DNA from: Haemonchus contortus
Lineage: Eukaryota > Nematoda > Chromadorea > Rhabditida > Trichostrongylidae
Direction: 5' to 3'
Length of the DNA: 64,000 nucleotides
Assembly: GCA_000469685.2 (NCBI GenBank)
Contig: LS997566.1
Coordinates: forward strand, 20,044,045-20,108,044
Part shown: piece by piece, positions 14,501-27,372 of the stretch
Layout of the letters: the number at the start of each line of letters is the position of its first letter
Position numbering within the stretch: position 1 is the stretch's first letter
The notes under the pieces: model-generated
The model's input: the letters and a program-made list of their open reading frames with translations, nothing else
The model's database searches: none
What the model was told of the DNA's origin: nothing
Program-made: the position numbers and the translations under genes

Positions 14501-15698
14501 CTCGGAACCCAGGACTGAACCACTTACCTTACACCGCAAGTACCTTTGGGAACTAATCTTTCCAGAGCACGAAATTTTTCGTAGTAGTGGGCAAAGAAGG
14601 AACCATGAAGAGAGCAGAATGCATGGTACCATGTTTCTTTGTAAAATATTGCCCGCAGATTGGCACACCGCTTTATTTTTATTTCTTATTATTTCCGATT
14701 GTTAATTGCCAATCGTACGAATGTTTTGTTGGACTGTGGTGCAGTGGGGTGGGTCATACAGAACCGGTTGACATAACTGAGACAGGTCCACAGAATTTTT
14801 ATAATCGATGCATTTTGATTTGCAATTACTTTTATTGTTAGACGTCTGGTAGCCATCTGTCGTTTTATGAGTAGGTAACCAGTAACCCTTGTCGATTAAC
14901 GTTCTTAAGATCTGCAACCATTATCAGTCTAGACCTTTTCTTTTCTACTCTCTTGAGATTGGATTCTGAAGCAATTCCTCTCGCAGTGAGTTCAGAGACA
15001 TGCTGAATGCTGCCCTGGCAGCTGCTTTTCATCACTTTGGTTTCACCAACTCTGCCTTTGTTGCCCAGTTGTTGCTCCAGACTGCCTCACTGCTCTGTTC
15101 CAGCTAACTCTATCAATCACAATTTTGAGGCCTTTATTTACTTCTTCTTGGCTCCCTACCGTTTCAAATCAAAAACCATTTATGTGTACTTGAGTACGTT
15201 CCCCGCGATGCTTATAAATCCAGAGAAGTGTTTGGTGGAAGCTGTATTGAACATAGTTAACAAGCGCTAAAAGAAGAAACCGAAGAAAACGCCATTTTCT
15301 CACACCCAAAGCCCAAGCGGCTTATTCGTACTCGCTGCCAACCCAACCAAATACAGTTTCGTGAAATACCTGACGATTAAATTCGGGAGATTCCCATGAG
15401 AGAGTTTCAAAACAAATTGGGATGCCTAAACGACCCTTTCTTTAAAATGTAGGAATCGTTGTCTATTAAGGAACTGGTTCCAGACAGTCAATCGGTTTTC
15501 CCAATATGGTTTCGAACATACAATTTATTTGCTACGAAGACTTTTCCCATACTTTTCTACGTTGCTTCATCGATGAAATGTTTCTTTCACACTTTTTCAA
15601 GTGGCAGTTTCCTTCCATTTCGCCCTTTCGTCGTGTTTGCACTTTTTCAAACAAATCTACACATCCTAGTCACTCTATAAACTGAGAGACGTGTCTCG
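11553..15698. other. Intergenic region upstream of tropomodulin
   Basis: No supported gene. A 77-codon frame at 13753-13986 (+) has protein-like composition (KTIDVVVFLGAPGIPPLKRA) but no convincing splice borders, so I leave it as a possibility only. An in-frame TAA at 15678 precedes the tropomodulin ATG. Confidence 0.45.
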
Positions 15699-18600
15699 AT
15701 GTTTGACTTCGAGACGACGAGCGACGCAGAAGATCAATCTGGATCAGCTACCAGTTTGCAGATGTCCGAGGACGGGCCCGTGCCTCCTCACACGCCGGGG
15801 GCCCTCCGGTCCGAAGAGCTCATGACAGACGAAGATTTTGTCAAAGCCATTGAAGAGATGGCCGAAGAGGGCCAAAGTGATTGTGATATTGGAGAGCTAT
15901 TAAGTAAGGAGCTTGTTTACTTTTGGAATTGATGAAGCTTTCAAAAAACAACCATTCAGAGGCGATGAACGAGAACCGAATCATCACCTGGGAAGAAGCC
16001 GAGCGTATTCTGAACGATACTGGCAACCAACCTGTGAAGTGCAGTTTGCCAGAGCAGTCTCGACCCACAGAGCCGGACAACGACACCGACGTCGAGCAGT
16101 GTGTGCAACGACTTCTCGACAATGATCCAACTCTCAAAGAGGTCAACATGAACAATATGAAGGTAAGCGGTAGGATTTATAAGTCAGAAGGCTTTGTTGA
16201 GTGGAAATCATGCGAAAATTCTCCAAAGGCTAGGAACTACACGTTTGAGCCCAGAGCATAGGTCTAGCTCAATTTTACGAAAAACGGCTGAGTTATTCGG
16301 AGTAATATGAAATTCAATTCTCCAATAGTCGGCGACTTGACACTTAGTTTATTTAGGCCCACGGCTTCCCTTCACTGTAACAAAAGAAGATTTTGGGTTT
16401 GAAGCAGCTCAGGCTCATGCTCGAGAGGTCGCAGTGAGAGCGTCCATCTTTTTCCTCATGATGCAACCCTTTGAACCTGATTTGATAGCACCGGGTTTGT
16501 GTGCATGTGCAAAATGAATTCCAGTGAAGGGGATTATCGAAATTGTGATCAGCTCTGGGCAGAAATGAGAAGCATTCCACTTATTTATTCCTAGCTTGTA
16601 ATAGTCGAATAAGCATAAAACAAGGGTGGAGTGCTCGAATGGCTTGCTAAATTGCTAATGACCCGCACCCGACGCGTGTCGGAGCCCATAGCGCAAGGAT
16701 AGGTCCTGAATCGTCGGTGGATCACGACTGTAATTGCGATCGTAGGAATTCGGCTAAAAGGAAAGCAACCCATAGACCATCATTCCAAGGGATCCAAATG
16801 GTAGTGTCTCGGCAGAAACCATTCCTTTTGGAACATACCTCCACATTTGGAAACTATTATTAGAATGCAATTAGCAAAAGCCACCCACTACTTACGCCAA
16901 CAACACCGTGAATAGGGTGTGCGACGTTCAGTCCCTTTTTGGAAAGCGCGATTGTGAGCAGTTCTGTCGCCTATTTCATTCGATTGGTCCAAGTCTAAAG
17001 GGATAACGGTCATCTACAGATTTTTCAATTTGGAGAATTCCAATGTTGGGAATCCAGAGGCAGATCATGCTCTCTTCAAATATTCTTTTCTTTTGGTGAT
17101 CACTTCACCACATTTTTTCTATTTTTCATTATTTGGTTTCTACGATTCCTTATTTAGCGTTAACATTTTTCCAGCGACTGCCTATCCCACAAATTCGGCG
17201 ACTACTCGAAGCAATGGCTTATAATGAACATTGTGAACGATTATCATTGGCAAATATGGGTCTTTATGACAATGACATTGCGGTGAGTAGTAAAGTATTA
17301 AGTAATTAAGATTGTTCCCTTTTCATTTTGTTCATTTTACTTAACTCCCACTCGAAAAAACTTTTTTTTCTTGTCAAACCTCTGAGAGAGGTGTTCTTCT
17401 TCTTTCTGACTCTCCTATTACTTTTGGTTTTTTGTTTCATAAGTAGGGAGAGCTTACTGAACTGTGAAACGTGCTGCAAAATGCTCTTGCTTCTGTGCTT
17501 TAACTGATAATAAGAAAGGGATACAATTTAAAAATCAAATCCGTCTAGAGGACGCGTCCCCAGTCTCTACTTTAATCCTGAATAGTGGCGGCTGATTGAA
17601 TGCGCATGTGGGCCATGCAATGAATCGGTGTCGCCAGGCGATGTACGAGTCAGAGCTTTCATCCTCCCAGACGAGTCTGGTACCAATTAACCGACCCCGG
17701 AGGGATTGACGGCTCGGTTGGTCTAGGAGGATATCGATCCTGGATTCGAACCCGTGACCATGCGTGCATGGTAATGCGCCGCTTCCCACTGCACCACATC
17801 CTCCTTTATCTGAAAATAAAGTGCTTCGGATTTTTTTATTGAGCGAGCGGCATCAGATCTTAGTTTCCGCTGAGAATTCTTTAACCTGTACAAGTTGCAG
17901 CAATAGCAAGAATGTTCTGTTGACATCAATTGGAAGCATGAGAGTGGATCTGTCTGCAATGAAATCAAAATGAAAAGTGGAACGCCGTTGTAATCCCGGA
18001 GCAAAAAGCATGCATCTGTTCTCTTATAATGCAATTGGTCCCAGGAAATCACGTAGCTCGTCTTCCGAGTTTACCCTCAACTCGATGCAGAGCATTTTCG
18101 ATGCCTCCACAATTTTCTTATCGATGTGGCTCATCGCATACTTCCAACACTCAAAGGGGCAGAGAATCCTTCCTTTTACAACTGTGCATGGTGACAGGAT
18201 AGCTTAGCAGCGAATTAACCAGTTTTGGAAGGGTTTCTTGAAACTTGACAGAATTTTTTGTATGGTGCTATGAAAGGAGTGAGCCTTTTGCGATAACTAT
18301 GATAGTTTGGCATGGAACCCTCAACTTCAGATATATGCTCACATTCTTTGTCGTCGAGGTTTCCATCTCCATCTAGAATCTATCCTGACTTTCCTTGAGG
18401 GATTCTAGGCCATTGCTGAATGCTGCGCGCTGGGTTCAATAAGATTCAGCTGCAGTTTTTCGTTGTTTAAAGTAGTACCTCTTGCACACGTACAGGCGTT
18501 GTTTCCGACCAAACATCTATGAGCGGGTTTCAGGCTTGGCAACCTGATATACCATTGAATGCCCCAAGTTGCACTGTCTCGTGGGAGTCTTGCATTATTT

Positions 18601-21600
18601 CGAGAGATTGTGTTGATTTATAAAAATAGACGAATAGATATGAGCAACAATTTGATTTGTCCACTTGATAGATAGGTACTAATGACAACTCAAAACAAAA
18701 AAATGTGTTCCTGGCACCTGTCGAAGCACCCAAGCTAACAGCTGGCTAGCAATGATAAATTTATTGCTGGATCTCTTCCATTGTAAAATGACCAAAGAAA
18801 AATAAAAAAGAAAAAGGATGAAGGTGCGGAATCAAGACTTTCTGACTGGCCTAATACATATTTCTAAACGTTTTAAACTGAATTTTTAATGAGCTATTCA
18901 GTGAATCCTAGCTCAGGTTGTTTCCATTGCGGAATTGAAAAGGGACATTCTTAGTTGCAGAAATTCGAGATAATAGCCCGAGTCTGACTTTGCTAATTGG
19001 AAACACTTTGTTCTGTCAAAAAAAAAAGCGATAAGCGACAACTTGAACGTGAACCTTACGGTTGCTACCAACAGCGAGTAAAGAGCTCATCTCAAAGGAT
19101 GCTAACTTAGTGACGATAAAGTTGATTCTGCTCAATCGGTCTTTACGTTTCACTTATTCACTGAAACCGAGCACTCTGTTCCTGTGGAAAGGTCATCTTC
19201 CCTAGTATTCCGAAAACCTAGAAGCACGCTTCAGAGCATACACCGCAAAAGTCTTCAAAGAGATTTAGAGAAGAAATTCAGAGAGAGAAAGAGACAAATC
19301 CTTCAAAGATTATATCGATTATAATGTTTCTTCAGAGAGCCATCACGTGATTAGGAGATTAGAACGAGCTATAAAATCCCGCAAGTGGCAAAGAAGAAGT
19401 AAAAATTATATGAAATTACGAATAGGTATATGTATTGCTAAGAACGGGCAAATGATGAACGACCTAATATCCGTTCAATGATAAGAGACGTGGCCTAGCT
19501 CGTCCATAAGCTTGAAACTTACTTGTGCAATGCAAACACAAAAGTGTTCCCCCCCCCCCCCCCCCCCCCAGCCCCCTCACCCAGAAACAGCTGGAGTAGC
19601 AGGTGTGAATTCCTAATGGAACGTTGCAGCAGTAGTTGCCCCATGGAACAACCGTCGCTTGCCATGTGAACTCGAGAAGTACATTCAAACATAGTTGCAG
19701 TGAAAGTCTACAATACTTCCTACCTGGTCTTAATAGCTGCGTAAGGAAACCTACGAAAAAACAGCAGCTGTACTTCTGAGCTGTACTTCCTTTTCTTTGT
19801 GTTGAAGCTACTCTTCACGAATACGTGCGAGAGGGGTATATTGGACGTTTAAATGAGAATGTCTGCACGACTGCTGTCTATTAGAGAACATCCGCTTCCT
19901 TTTCTCTTTTTTATGACCAGTCGGGTCGCCCGATAGGGAAGGGTAGCCGGCCTTACCTGTGCTTGAAAACGATTCTAAGAGAAAGAATATAGTTTTAATC
20001 GATGCCTCATGAGGATAGGAGCGCCAGGTGTGGGGAAGAGAAGATTACCTCGTGCACAAAGCTAGGATGAGTGTGAATTGAATATTCAATCGACTCGCCC
20101 ACCCGGTGCTCTTTCCCTCCTGAGGCTGAGGTCAGAAGACTGTTTATTCTCGGCTAAGATACGTTTTGAGCACAATTATGGGTCAACCCCCTTATCTGGC
20201 TCTAGCGTTCAATGTTGAAAAAAAAGAGGAGGTTTCCCAAATAGAGTGACGGAACTTCTCCCCGATTTCCCACGATCGCTTTGCGGCATGCGGCTAATCT
20301 TCTTTTTTTTGTCTCGCGACTTCAAACTGCAATTAGCGTACTCAGCCCGCCTCTACGTCAATTGGTAAGACGTCTTTTTTTCGTTGGCTACCTTTTAAGT
20401 GAATTCAATTGTTTCTTTCTGTTATTTTTTTGTTTTTATGTTTATTAGATTTGTTTTCTTCGACTGGATCCTCTTACATTATCGACGATGAAAGCCGCAT
20501 TGGGATTGAAGGAAGTGGCCAGCAAGTGCACATGCACATCAAAGGGCTCCCTTTCACAGATTGTGCGCTCCAATCTTCCATCGCATTTCTGGGATACGCG
20601 CGGGTGCGGCAAGCGCGACACAGTATTCGGGGAGAAGATACCGAATCCTCCCAGCTACATTATCACCCTCGATTCTCGTGCAGATAGACATAGCACGATG
20701 CCGGAACATACCGAAATTACAGTTTTGAAGTACCCTCTTCCTTCCACATTGCTCACTTCACTACGCAGTGTTCACTCTACTCCACTATACTACCTACCAA
20801 TTTACTGTTTTATGTATAAAAAGGAAATTATGATAGAACTGGGTTTTTTAGCTCTATCTTTGTGGTAATCATAAGTTTCACGGTCGGACAGGCAGACAAA
20901 CCGGCAAACACACAAACCGACACACCAAGTTATTGCTTTATACGTGGAGAGGTTATCAGTGACTCTTTTTGATCGGCGAAGAACGGCGAGGGCTTCCAAA
21001 ATAGCAAAGCAGGGTGATGCTGGAAAAGCTCAGGCACCCGCTCGCGGCGATCGGCTACCAGCAATGTCAGAACCATTCGAACACATAGGGACTGTTTGTC
21101 AGCGCTGTCACATTACGCCACGGGGCTGAAGACGCTATTCCGACGGTACAACAGTATCACGGCCCTTGGCTCCACGTATTCTCGGCGGTTTAATAGGTCA
21201 CTACTTTCGTACTGTGGTGTGAGGATGTGCCAAGTGGAGCCGTTACCACAATAACGACTCGAAATGTGATCTCGGGTGTACATCCGCCATGGACGATCTA
21301 CCTTCCATCCTTATTCGTTCATTTAATTAGTACCAGAACCGCTCGGCTCTTGATCAATGTTCTTCAATAGATGAAAAATTGCCTCGTCAGAAACGATATA
21401 TGTATATCAGTCTGAGTAGCAAGTATGGCTTCAACCTCAACTGTCTACCGAAGCTGTCTGAAAACTGTCATCTCTGAAAACGAATTGCAGTAAGGGCAAA
21501 ACCCATCGACGGCCCTGATATCTCAACCCCTGGGTTCCTCGTGACGAAACACGTTTTCAAGACAACAGAGAAATGTACTACACTCGGGGAAGGTTTTGCT

Positions 21601-24600
21601 GTGTTGTTGGTGTGACTCTCTGGGAATGCTCTACTTAGGATTACTTTCTGAGAATTCCACCGTGACCGCCGAGGTTTGTGCTTCTCAGCTACAGAGTTCA
21701 GTCGACGTTATTCGAAGGAGTCAATCACAGCTGCGAAATGTTTGCCTTTTTTACGACAACGCTCGACTGTATGTTGCGGAACTGTTTCGTCAGAAAATTG
21801 CCGAGCTTGGATGGGAAGTGTTGTCCCATTCTCCTTATTCGCCAGCTCTTGCTCCGTCCGATCACCATTCGTTTCTTGCTCTAGTCACCTTCGTGGCTAA
21901 AAGTTTTATGATCGCTCGGAACTCAAAACTGAGATTTCCAGCGTTTTCAAATCGTTACCGCTGCCGTTCTCGGCTCCGGGAACCGAAAAACTGCCGGATC
22001 GTTGGTCATATGTTGTGGACCACGATGGAGACTATATTACTGATTGAGATCTTTCTGCAGTGAAAATAGGAATTTTCGAAATGAAAATGAAAAATCGATC
22101 AGAACTTTGCACTCAAACTAACACTATAATATGAACCCTTATCAAACGGCACTTTCGTTATGCGGGTCATGTTCTTGATCCTAACAATGAGATCCAGTTT
22201 CGGGGAGCAGAGCATAAGTGTTCCATCTCCCCGATCAAAAGTTGAAGAGCTACCGGATAGAAACCAGGCTATCAATAAAATGGTCTTTCCGCTTCTATAT
22301 CAGTAATATCTTAGCCGAATTCGAAGTCAAAATGTCTCCCCGTCCAACTAGCACCGATAATAAATGTCATATTCGTGATCAGGATCATCAGAAATACTCC
22401 CAAATTGTGTCGCTGCGGAAACCACATCCCGTCAGCTATAACACTTCGAGATGACTTTCGCCTCTGTTAATTCAAATTGTTCAGGTTTTATTGCCGGTGA
22501 TCGAGGTGAACACTGCATTGAGGAAGCTGAATCTGGAGACAAATTACTTGAGCGGTGATTTCTTCGCCAAGCTCTTCAGGGCGGCGCTGGTCAATCAAAC
22601 GCTTGAGGAAGTCAAAGCTGTTAATCAGGTGGGTATGACAGCTATCTTGCATCAGAAAGTAATTTCATTGTTTCCTCTGGAGCTGCAGAGACGCACTGGT
22701 CACAGATGTCTGCGATTGCTCCATTATTTATCATTTCTCTTTACTCCGCGTAAACGCTTCCCATTTCCTTTTAAGGGTGTTTCGTTCGCGACAGTTGCCG
22801 AGAAGGAAATCATCGACTGCATCGTGGCGAACACTGGATTGTTAAAGGTTCATTTTCGATCACTTTACGGTATAAAAACTCCTATGAGGCTCAGCTGTAG
22901 TATACTCTTTCTGGTGCTTAAGGAGCTTCAAACTAAATAGACCAAAAGCACAGTTCACGTTGAGAATGGTGTGTAGTTCTTCTCCCTTATATGGACCTCT
23001 GACTCCCATTTATAGCAAAGTCGACTCGAACAAGGTTCATATAAGGCGTATTGAAGGAAGCCGAAACAGACTTCGATGACGTACACACCCAGTGCGGACG
23101 AGTTATCATGGCGTATTGCAGCTGTGGACGATGCACAAGCAACACACGGGCAGCTTACTGTAGACAGCTGTACGCAGAAGCACACAGCTCGTCCAAACAT
23201 CTCTTCCACTGAATTTTTCCAATCCCAATTCTCGTCCAATCCTGAAGTTTTGTGTTTTTCGGCCTATATTTCTCATCATTCTAACTATTCGGCCAAAACT
23301 AGGTATCCCAAAATTACTGTCAACTGTGCCTTCAAGTTGGCTGATGCGTGCTACCCTCTTGTTTTCCGTACAGATGGGGAGAGTATCCATCGCTGAGCAC
23401 CTTTGCACTAAATGAAAACTTATGAGGGTCATGTTCTAATTGTTTCTTGCATCCACCATCAATTTTACAATGAATCCAACTTTTCTACAGATCTCCGTTA
23501 ATCTTCGACTCCCAGAAGGACGGCACAAAGTCGAGAACGCCACTTTGAGGAACGGCGAATTGAGTACGATTTCAACTTAGATTATTCGGAACTGCATCGT
23601 CATTTTTGCAAAATGCCTTCTTTAGAACGAGTGCTTCGTCGTGAAGCGGCGAGAAAGGCTGCATGGGAAGCTGAGGAACTGGCGAAAAATCCTGTGGTGA
23701 GGCCTTGAACTTTCACGTTCATCCGCCGTTGAACCGATATCCCTTATATGTATCAACCGACAGCAGCACGCGTACATTTCTGAGCTTTTTGTCGTCATTC
23801 CCTTGTTGCAGAGCTCTGGAACCGAACATATCTCTCAATAACCCTTTTGTTTTAGAAAATCCGTTCCGTGGTTTACAACATGCATGAACTTCCCCCAAAT
23901 CGTGAAATTCTTGTTGATTATAGGATTAGTGCGTAACAGAGATTTGATTCTATGCTCGCTTTTGATTCGAGTCGCACAAAACGTGAGTGGTTCAACGCCC
24001 TTGTTTCTGAAGTAAGAGAAACTAGGAAAACCAGGCCCTTCATACTTACGCTCTTAGCGTTGCGAGCGCAAAACACTTTTTGATCGTTGTAGTATACTCC
24101 TATCCGATGTATACCATTTTTTGAAATGAGTTGGCCCTGAACTTTTACTTCACCTACTTATGCTTGTAAACTTTACTTCATTTTTCTAGCCCAAGCTCCC
24201 CAAGGAACCTAAAAAGGTGCCTCCTAAAAAAGCAGCCGCAACCACCGCAGCAAAGGTGCGTTTATAGTAAAGTCGCATGCGCGTTAATGTCACATTAGCA
24301 CACACTAAAATAGTTGGTTTTGACATTTAGTTGCTTTTCATGAAATAGGTTCTCTCGGTTGTGTTCATGTGTCCGGTGTCTGTGATTGCGTGTGTATATG
24401 TCTGTGCGTGTGTGTATCAAAAGATAAAGATTGTCTTGTTTACTTATTTGTTTGTTTGGATTTTTTCTCATAGCATGCTGTTGTTATTTATTTTCTTAGA
24501 TAGACATCGAAACACCAGATAGCGACTTTGCCGTTCCTTTGGTTAACACCTCCACGAGGCGGCTCTTCTGCTCTCACTCTGTCAAAGCTGAAGAGTCATT

Positions 24601-25832
24601 ACAGAGGTTTTGCGAGCCGCTTCAGTTCAAACATACTACACGCATAGACTTTACATAGTCAGCTACAGTAGATAGGAAGTAGACTTAGAGACACACGGCA
24701 GACTATGACTTCATTTGTTTAGGAGCCTCTCGCTAAGGCTAAGGACGCTAAGGAAGCGGCTCCAAAATCAACACCAGCTGTCAAGAAACCTACGCCAACC
24801 ACTACTAAACCTCCAGTTACTAAACCCTCTGTGCCCTCTACAGCTAAAGAAAAAAATGCTTCAGTGGTTGATAAAAAAGACGCAGCTAAGGTAACAGCAC
24901 CAAAAAAAGACGAGAAGCTGGAAGTCACAAAAACGAAAGCGGATGGAACAGTACCGAAATCTACCGCTAAACCAGCTGCTCCGAAAACAGCAAAGAAGCA
25001 GGAGGAGGTCGAAGAAAAGCCTGTGGTTGCTCCAAAGAAGGCCACAGATGCAAAAGCAGCTCCTGCTCCGCCCAATAAGACCGCAGTTACTGCAAAGAAT
25101 CCTGCAGAAACGAATGAAGAAACTGATGCCCCAAGACCATTGAAACCGTCGGAGATAAAAGCAAAACAGGCGCTTAAGAACAAAGCGACGGAATCAGAAG
25201 AAAAGAAACCTACCTCTATAAAAGTTGCGGCACTTTCTAGGAAAGCCGAGCCTGGTACTGCTGCGAAGGAAGGAGCTGAGCAAGACCGCCTTAAAAAAGC
25301 GAAAGATACAGCAAAGAAATTGGGCGATCAGAAGGCGGCGAAGTCAGGATCCTTGGAGAAACCCGAAGAAGCTGTTGAAAACGGACCAGCCTCACCTGCA
25401 AAATCGTCAGAACCCAGTGACAAGAAGCGGGTTACTCCCGGCAAAACCGATAAGGCAAAGGAGACGTCAGTGGAAAAGAAAGAAAAAACACCGTCTTCTA
25501 AGGAAAAACCAAAGACCGTGGCGGCTCGAAAGAAACCGACGTCCACGGAAAGTCACACGGAAGCCAACGGAGTATTGCCAACGGAGGGACGGGCATCCAA
25601 ACGCAGTGAAAAAGAGGAAGGTTCGAAAGTGTCTGGTAAGAAGTCAGCCAAAGATGGCAAGTTACCACAAGCTGTGCCTGAACCAGAGAAGTCACCCGAG
25701 CGTATACTCGATGCCGCCGACAAGAAAAATGCTGCGGAGGTCGCCGAGAAGTCTGCGAGAAAGCAAAGCGAACCCGAAGAAGATGCGATGTCGGCTTTGC
25801 GGGCTAAATTAAATGCGAGACGATACATGTAG
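15699..25832 (+). CDS. Tropomodulin with long basic C-terminal tail (9 exons)
   Basis: Tropomodulins cap the pointed end of actin filaments and bind tropomyosin, in muscle sarcomeres and at the cell cortex. Exons: 15699-15903, 15960-16162, 17175-17282, 22485-22628, 22776-22847, 23491-23563, 23626-23696, 24190-24255, 24723-25832. All junctions are GT-AG and in phase; 683 residues. The N-terminal part (about 1-136) holds EELMTDEDFVKAIEEM and RIITWEEAERILND. Residues 137-268 form the leucine-rich repeat domain (RLPIPQIRRLLEAMAYNEHC, TALRKLNLETNYLSGDFF, GLLKISVNLRLPEGRHKVEN). The family is usually about 350-390 residues. Here about 410 extra residues follow: a helix (RVLRREAARKAAWEAEELA) and, from about residue 293, a Lys/Pro/Ala-rich low-complexity tail ending ALRAKLNARRYM. 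The start is the first ATG after an in-frame TAA. Intron 3 (5.2 kb) contains a SINE, a 400-bp repeat and a mariner remnant; intron 5 contains a MITE. Nematodes have two such genes (unc-94 and tmd-2 in C. elegans); I cannot say which this matches. Confidence 0.93.
17545..17805 (-). repeat. tRNA-derived SINE, copy 3
   Basis: On the - strand the B box lies at about 17745 (GATTCGAACCCG on the + strand) and the body motif CCAGACGAGTCTGGTACCAA lies near 17667. The tRNA-like head (GCACCACATCCTCC on +) is at the high-coordinate end. It sits inside tropomodulin intron 3. Confidence 0.75.
20246..20655 (+). repeat. Dispersed ~400-bp repeat, copy 1
   Basis: This begins near GTGACGGAACTTCTCCCCG, continues through TTGCGGCATGCGGC, CGTACTCAGCCCGCC, a T-rich middle, and GCGCTCCAATCTTCCATCGC, and ends near GGGGAGAAGATACCG. 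The same order of motifs recurs at 30898-31283 (+) and 31650-32033 (-). No coding frame is shared by the copies, so it is probably non-autonomous. It lies in tropomodulin intron 3. A stretch just downstream (20880-20920) with CAGGCAGACAAACCGGCAAA resembles degraded retroelement 3' ends. Confidence 0.65.
21420..22122 (+). mobile_element. Decayed, internally deleted mariner copy A
   Basis: The C-terminal half of a mariner transposase is readable: LFYDNARLYVAELFRQKIAE carries the second catalytic Asp, and LGWEVLSHSPYSPALAPSDH matches the block with the third Asp. The family's WW/GIVH block is replaced by CDSLGMLYLGLL. A frameshift precedes the terminal KLPDRWSYVVDHDGDYITD. The right inverted terminal repeat is degraded (CGATCAGAACTTTGCACTCA). 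Copy B at 29114-29969 has the same internal deletion, so both descend from one deleted ancestor. It is not functional. It lies in tropomodulin intron 3. Confidence 0.8.
22940..23336 (+). mobile_element. TTAA-type MITE, copy in tropomodulin intron 5
   Basis: The left end (ACCAAAAGCACAGTTCACG near 22943) is the inverted complement of the right end (CTGTCAACTGTGCCTTCAAG near 23330). The interior shares AGCTCGTCCAAACATCTCTTC and TTCTCGTCCAATCC with the copy ending at 55925. Related right ends occur at 31466 and probably 11000. ORFs on both strands here are incidental. Confidence 0.6.
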
Positions 25833-27372
25833 AAAGATCAGAGGTAGGGACAAGTCGCCCGGTCGTCATCGCCACTATCAGCAGCGTTCTATGCGTGTAT
25901 AAAAATGCTTGTGAGAAATATGCGTGTACAGTACAACTATACAGTGCACTCGGGGTAACATTTATCGTTTTCATTCATTAGTGCATTTCATTCTTTGCGG
26001 ATATTACTACGTCTAGTCCTTGCGTTCTCTCTGTATATAATAGCTGTATTGTTGTATGTGTGTAGTAATGTATTGAATCGCTGTCATGTAACTGTGAACA
26101 CTTGCGTACGTTTTCAGAACCGCTGAGCTGCGGATTCCGTTTCGTGTTTCTTCTTCTCCAATTTCGTACGTTAAAATATGCTCAACGTCTTCTGCAGCGC
26201 TTATCAGCCACATGTGTCCTTGATATTAGCGAATTCAGGATGAGGAGGGCCAAAGAAGGAAGTCGTCCGTCGACGAGCCGATGACCGTATACAAACTTCG
26301 TCGTCCCCGTCGTTCATCGCCAAAGGACGTCGAAAAGCGAACGCTCGTTGCGTAACTAGGGGAAAACATGGTAGTGCCTTGGAGAGAATGCTTCCATTAC
26401 CATGACTTCTGTTTCTACTACTTGCCAGCACTAACTGCTCTTTGTGTATGACCGTAATCTTGTGGTGCAAGAAATCACTTCGAACCCCAAGCGATCTGAT
26501 GGTAATTTAGGTGCTGTCTCAAAGCTACCGATTCTGAAGACGGTTAGGTGGCATTAGAAATCTATTTTTTGGGCGAGTCGTTACTTTAGAACAAAGATCC
26601 CAGTCCTGATTGCGAAAAAGGGATAGGTTCTAGACCAGGCACATTCCATTCGCGCGACAAGTGAGATCCTTTCCTGCAGAAGTTGTTCTTTTTCTGTTGT
26701 CCTGAGGCCCATCCACGCAATTGTTGGTAACATTAGTTCTCTGCCATGATCAGTTGTTACCTCACGAGCCTGTGTTCGAACCCCTCCCCCCTCCCCCCAA
26801 GTATCAATCCTTCAATCCTGCACGGACGTTGGGAGTGGATTTCCTAGGAATAGGTAATATTGGGGCAACTAATCGATCTATCAGCTACCAAAGCAAAGGT
26901 GAACATGCTAGTTGCGTCCCCCGCAGCCTATTGGTCGCCTGAATCACCTGCTCTGAGCGCTTTTTTGAAGATTAGCAAGTACTGGTCGTTCCAAAAAGAA
27001 GCTGCCATAACCACAATATTTCGGTGAGTCTTCCCTAACTTATTTCTCTAATATTTATGTGCCAGTCTCAAATACATGATCACATCGCATTGTATCAACA
27101 GAAAAAACACTGTAAGAAAGAGGCTCTAGTCATTTCTCGATTCATGTGTTCGCTACAATTTACGCTACATTCTTTGAAGAAATGAACATCGAAAGATCAC
27201 ATCTTTATTGTTGTACCCGTACAGAAGGAAGAGTTAAGAACACAGAGAGAATCGTAGTAACGGTCAAGCGACTTATCACAGAAAGTGAGCGAATAGAGCT
27301 TTTTCCTTCTCGCTTTCCGACAAGCTGAAATGGAAAGATTGGGCGATCATTATGCTATTTAATTGTCAGCGA
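25833..27372. other. Tropomodulin 3' flank and intergenic DNA
   Basis: The tropomodulin 3' UTR must start here, but I see no clear AATAAA; TATAATA at about 26036 is the nearest AT-rich candidate. No other feature is supported, apart from a C-rich run near 26785. Confidence 0.35.

Noticed and set aside
19550..19569. Run of about 20 C (also near 40139 and 40303)
   Set aside because: Simple homopolymers; no associated element or motif.
23564..23625. Apparent continuation of coding sequence (RRIEYDFNLDYSELHRH) past tropomodulin exon 6
   Set aside because: It needs a frameshift. A 62-bp intron with GTACGA donor and CTTCTTTAG acceptor joins NGEL to KRVLRREAARK in phase without one.
24719..25828. 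Ser/Ala/Phe-rich ORFs antisense to tropomodulin exon 9 and a 195-codon frame on +
   Set aside because: Shadows of the Lys/Pro/Ala-rich coding exon, whose frame is fixed by in-phase splicing from exon 8.
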